From Nitrospirota bacterium (lineage in GTDB: Bacteria > Nitrospirota > Thermodesulfovibrionia > Thermodesulfovibrionales > UBA6898): DNA of 42,505 nt. The position numbers and the translations under genes were made by a program. The stretch is from the NCBI GenBank assembly GCA_016235245.1, contig JACRLO010000003.1:6362-48866 (forward strand), read 5' to 3'. This document shows, one piece after another, positions 41,429 through 42,505 of this stretch. Position 1 is the first letter of the stretch; every line of letters starts with the position of its first letter. The notes under the pieces were generated by a model. That model was not told where the DNA came from. It was given only the letters and a program-made list of their open reading frames with translations, and searched no databases.

Positions 41429-42300
41429 AACGGCTTTCTGTAGACCGTGCTGCCGACAGAAACGAGCGGCACATTCAGTCCATTTAATGTCTCTGAATGG
41501 CCCATGAAGAGGTATCCCCCTGGCGCCAGATGTTCGCAGAAGCGGTTTATCAGCTTTTCCTGTGTCTGCCGGTCAAAATAGATGATGACATTTCGGCAGA
41601 ATATGACGTCCATCGGCTCCCGCATGCCAAAATCACCCTCCATAAAATTCAGTCTCCGGAATCTGACCAGAGAGCGCAGTTTCGGTGACATCCTCACCAG
41701 ATCACTGCTTTTGTTCCTGCTCCTCAGGAGATATTTCTTCTTCATCTCCAGCGGAACGGTCTCGACCCTCTCCATCTCATATACTGCCCTGACCGCCTTC
41801 TCAAGGACCTTGGTCGAAATATCTGTCGCAAGAATCATAAAGCTCAGTCCCGGATACTGCAAAACCGCCTCACTCATGACCATCGCCAGGGTATAGGGTT
41901 CTTCTCCTGTTGAGCAGCCTGCAGACCAGATATTCAGACTGCGACGGGTTCTGAGATCGGTCATACGTAAAAGCTCAGGCAGCACCGTATTTACGAGATA
42001 TTCGAAATGCCTCGGCTCCCTGAAAAAATCGGTCTTGTTTGTAGTGACCTCATTGATCATCTGAAAGAGCTCATTTTCGATACCCTTCGGGCTGAGCAGA
42101 TAGTCACAGTATTCTGCAAAGGATTTCATGCAGAGTTCTCTCAGCCTTTTCCTGAGCCTTGCCTCAAGCATGACCTTTTTGGCATCGCTCATCTTTATGC
42201 CGCATTCATGATAGATGACCTCGCTCAGACGGCTGAAGTCACGGTTCGACATGACTGCCGTAAAGGTCTGCGGATTGTATTCTGTATTCTGCTCTTTCAT
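41425..42300 (-). CDS. cheR: Chemotaxis protein methyltransferase
   Basis: 291 residues with the CheR layout: a helical N-terminal domain ('DFSRLSEVIYHECGI'), then the SAM domain with 'NIWSAGCSTGEEPYTLAMV', 'ILATDISTKVLEKA' and 'DVIFCRNVIIYFD'. It methylates receptor glutamates. There is no TPR extension. The ATG (42298-42300) lacks its own ribosome site; a five-codon ORF with a good site ends on it (42297-42314), suggesting coupled re-initiation. A hairpin lies between it and cheW. Confidence 0.96.
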   Translation of the reverse strand: MKEQNTEYNPQTFTAVMSNRDFSRLSEVIYHECGIKMSDAKKVMLEARLRKRLRELCMKSFAEYCDYLLSPKGIENELFQMINEVTTNKTDFFREPRHFEYLVNTVLPELLRMTDLRTRRSLNIWSAGCSTGEEPYTLAMVMSEAVLQYPGLSFMILATDISTKVLEKAVRAVYEMERVETVPLEMKKKYLLRSRNKSSDLVRMSPKLRSLVRFRRLNFMEGDFGMREPMDVIFCRNVIIYFDRQTQEKLINRFCEHLAPGGYLFMGHSETLNGLNVPLVSVGSTVYRKPL

Positions 42301-42314
42301 AACATAATTATCAT
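42297..42314 (-). CDS. Five-codon leader ORF overlapping the cheR start
   Basis: On the minus strand, an ATG at 42312-42314 follows AGGA by 4 bases and encodes MIIML before a TGA (42297-42299). That stop overlaps the cheR ATG. Ribosomes ending here would be placed at the cheR start, which has no site of its own. Whether it is translated is untested. Confidence 0.4.
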   Translation of the reverse strand: MIIML

Positions 42315-42323
42315 GGTATCCTG

Positions 42324-42345
42324 CCCCCTTCCACCAAGAAGGGGG
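42324..42345 (-). promoter_or_regulatory. RNA hairpin in the cheW-cheR gap
   Basis: An 8-bp GC-rich stem (42324-42331 with 42338-42345) with a 6-nt loop, no T-run after it. It lies between the cheW stop and the cheR leader ORF. It may stabilise the cheW part of the mRNA or slow readthrough into cheR; it does not look like a normal terminator. Confidence 0.5.
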
Positions 42346-42357
42346 GCTGAACAGTTA

Positions 42358-42505
42358 CTACGCACCCTCTTTTGCACCCTGGACCATAGCGAGTTCTTCT
42401 GATGAGAATATCTTGTCGATATCAAGGATCATGATAAAGTGGTCGTCTTTCTTGCCCATCCCTTTTATGAACTCGGTCCTGAGCCTCGTCCCGATCCTCG
42501 GCGCA
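42358..42505 (-). CDS. cheW: Chemotaxis coupling protein CheW (partial, C-terminal end)
   Basis: The last 49 codons of a gene that continues beyond the window edge. The frame reads 'APRIGTRLRTEFIKGMGKKD', then 'HFIMILDIDKIFSSEEL' and stops at 42358-42360. This is the conserved C-terminal end of CheW ('-xGmgk-x-d-x-iiLDidkvLs'). CheW links chemoreceptors to the kinase CheA. It heads the visible part of the che operon. Confidence 0.88.
   Translation of the reverse strand, partial: APRIGTRLRTEFIKGMGKKDDHFIMILDIDKIFSSEELAMVQGAKEGA

Overview
The window looks like a chromosomal core region of an anaerobic or microaerophilic Gram-negative bacterium. Outer-membrane-type lipoproteins, periplasmic proteins, a c-type-heme sensor kinase, a CheW/R/D/B chemotaxis set and DUF3786/DUF1189/DUF465 proteins together suggest Nitrospirota (Thermodesulfovibrio-like) or a nearby Desulfobacterota-type lineage. 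That placement is inference from gene content; no 16S gene is present. Base composition is near 50 % GC by eye. Coding density is very high and no gap without a gene exceeds about 170 bases. I see no CRISPR array, insertion sequence, prophage or replication origin.

Layout. (1) 163-11227, all on the minus strand: hflX, a radical SAM/SPASM gene broken by a one-base frameshift, hemE, a sensor kinase, an HD-GYP response regulator, hemH, hemG, two tandem cyclophilins (one exported, one cytoplasmic) and a ydcH-like gene, closed by a strong terminator. This is a late heme-synthesis cluster with a cyclic-di-GMP two-component system inside it. The kinase has a degenerate ATP-binding domain. (2) 11337-13969: a macro-domain gene on the plus strand, a methyltransferase that looks horizontally acquired, and a YeeE/YedE (thiosulfate-transporter-type) gene with its own promoter and terminator. 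(3) 14061-22757, minus strand: rpsO-pnp with a terminator, then an M16 peptidase, a TPR lipoprotein, ispE, tRNA-Gln, prs, rplY and pth. (4) 22869-28914, minus strand: dus, an M23 peptidase, a DEAD-box helicase, an SPL-like radical SAM protein, a DoxX protein and a membrane metallophosphoesterase.

(5) 29043-36962: mixed strands. It holds a small secreted Arg/His-rich protein, a DAHP synthase whose stop codon lies in the loop of a terminator shared with its convergent neighbour, a frameshifted TPR/SurA-like secreted protein, DUF5661 and coiled-coil proteins, a Cys-cluster/DUF3786 protein, a DUF1189 membrane protein, an MFS exporter, a methyltransferase and a degenerate GGDEF protein. (6) 37124-42505, minus strand: cheW (cut by the window edge), cheR, cheD, cheB and a hybrid histidine kinase with a periplasmic CxxCH heme motif.

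Most genes are ordinary housekeeping genes. The best candidates for something new are the heme/c-di-GMP locus with its apparent pseudokinase, an AUU start codon on hflX, three genes whose promoters place transcription start on or next to the start codon (leaderless mRNAs), the stop-codon-in-loop terminator of the DAHP synthase gene, and a five-codon leader ORF fused to the start of cheR. No clear defence or mobile system was found.
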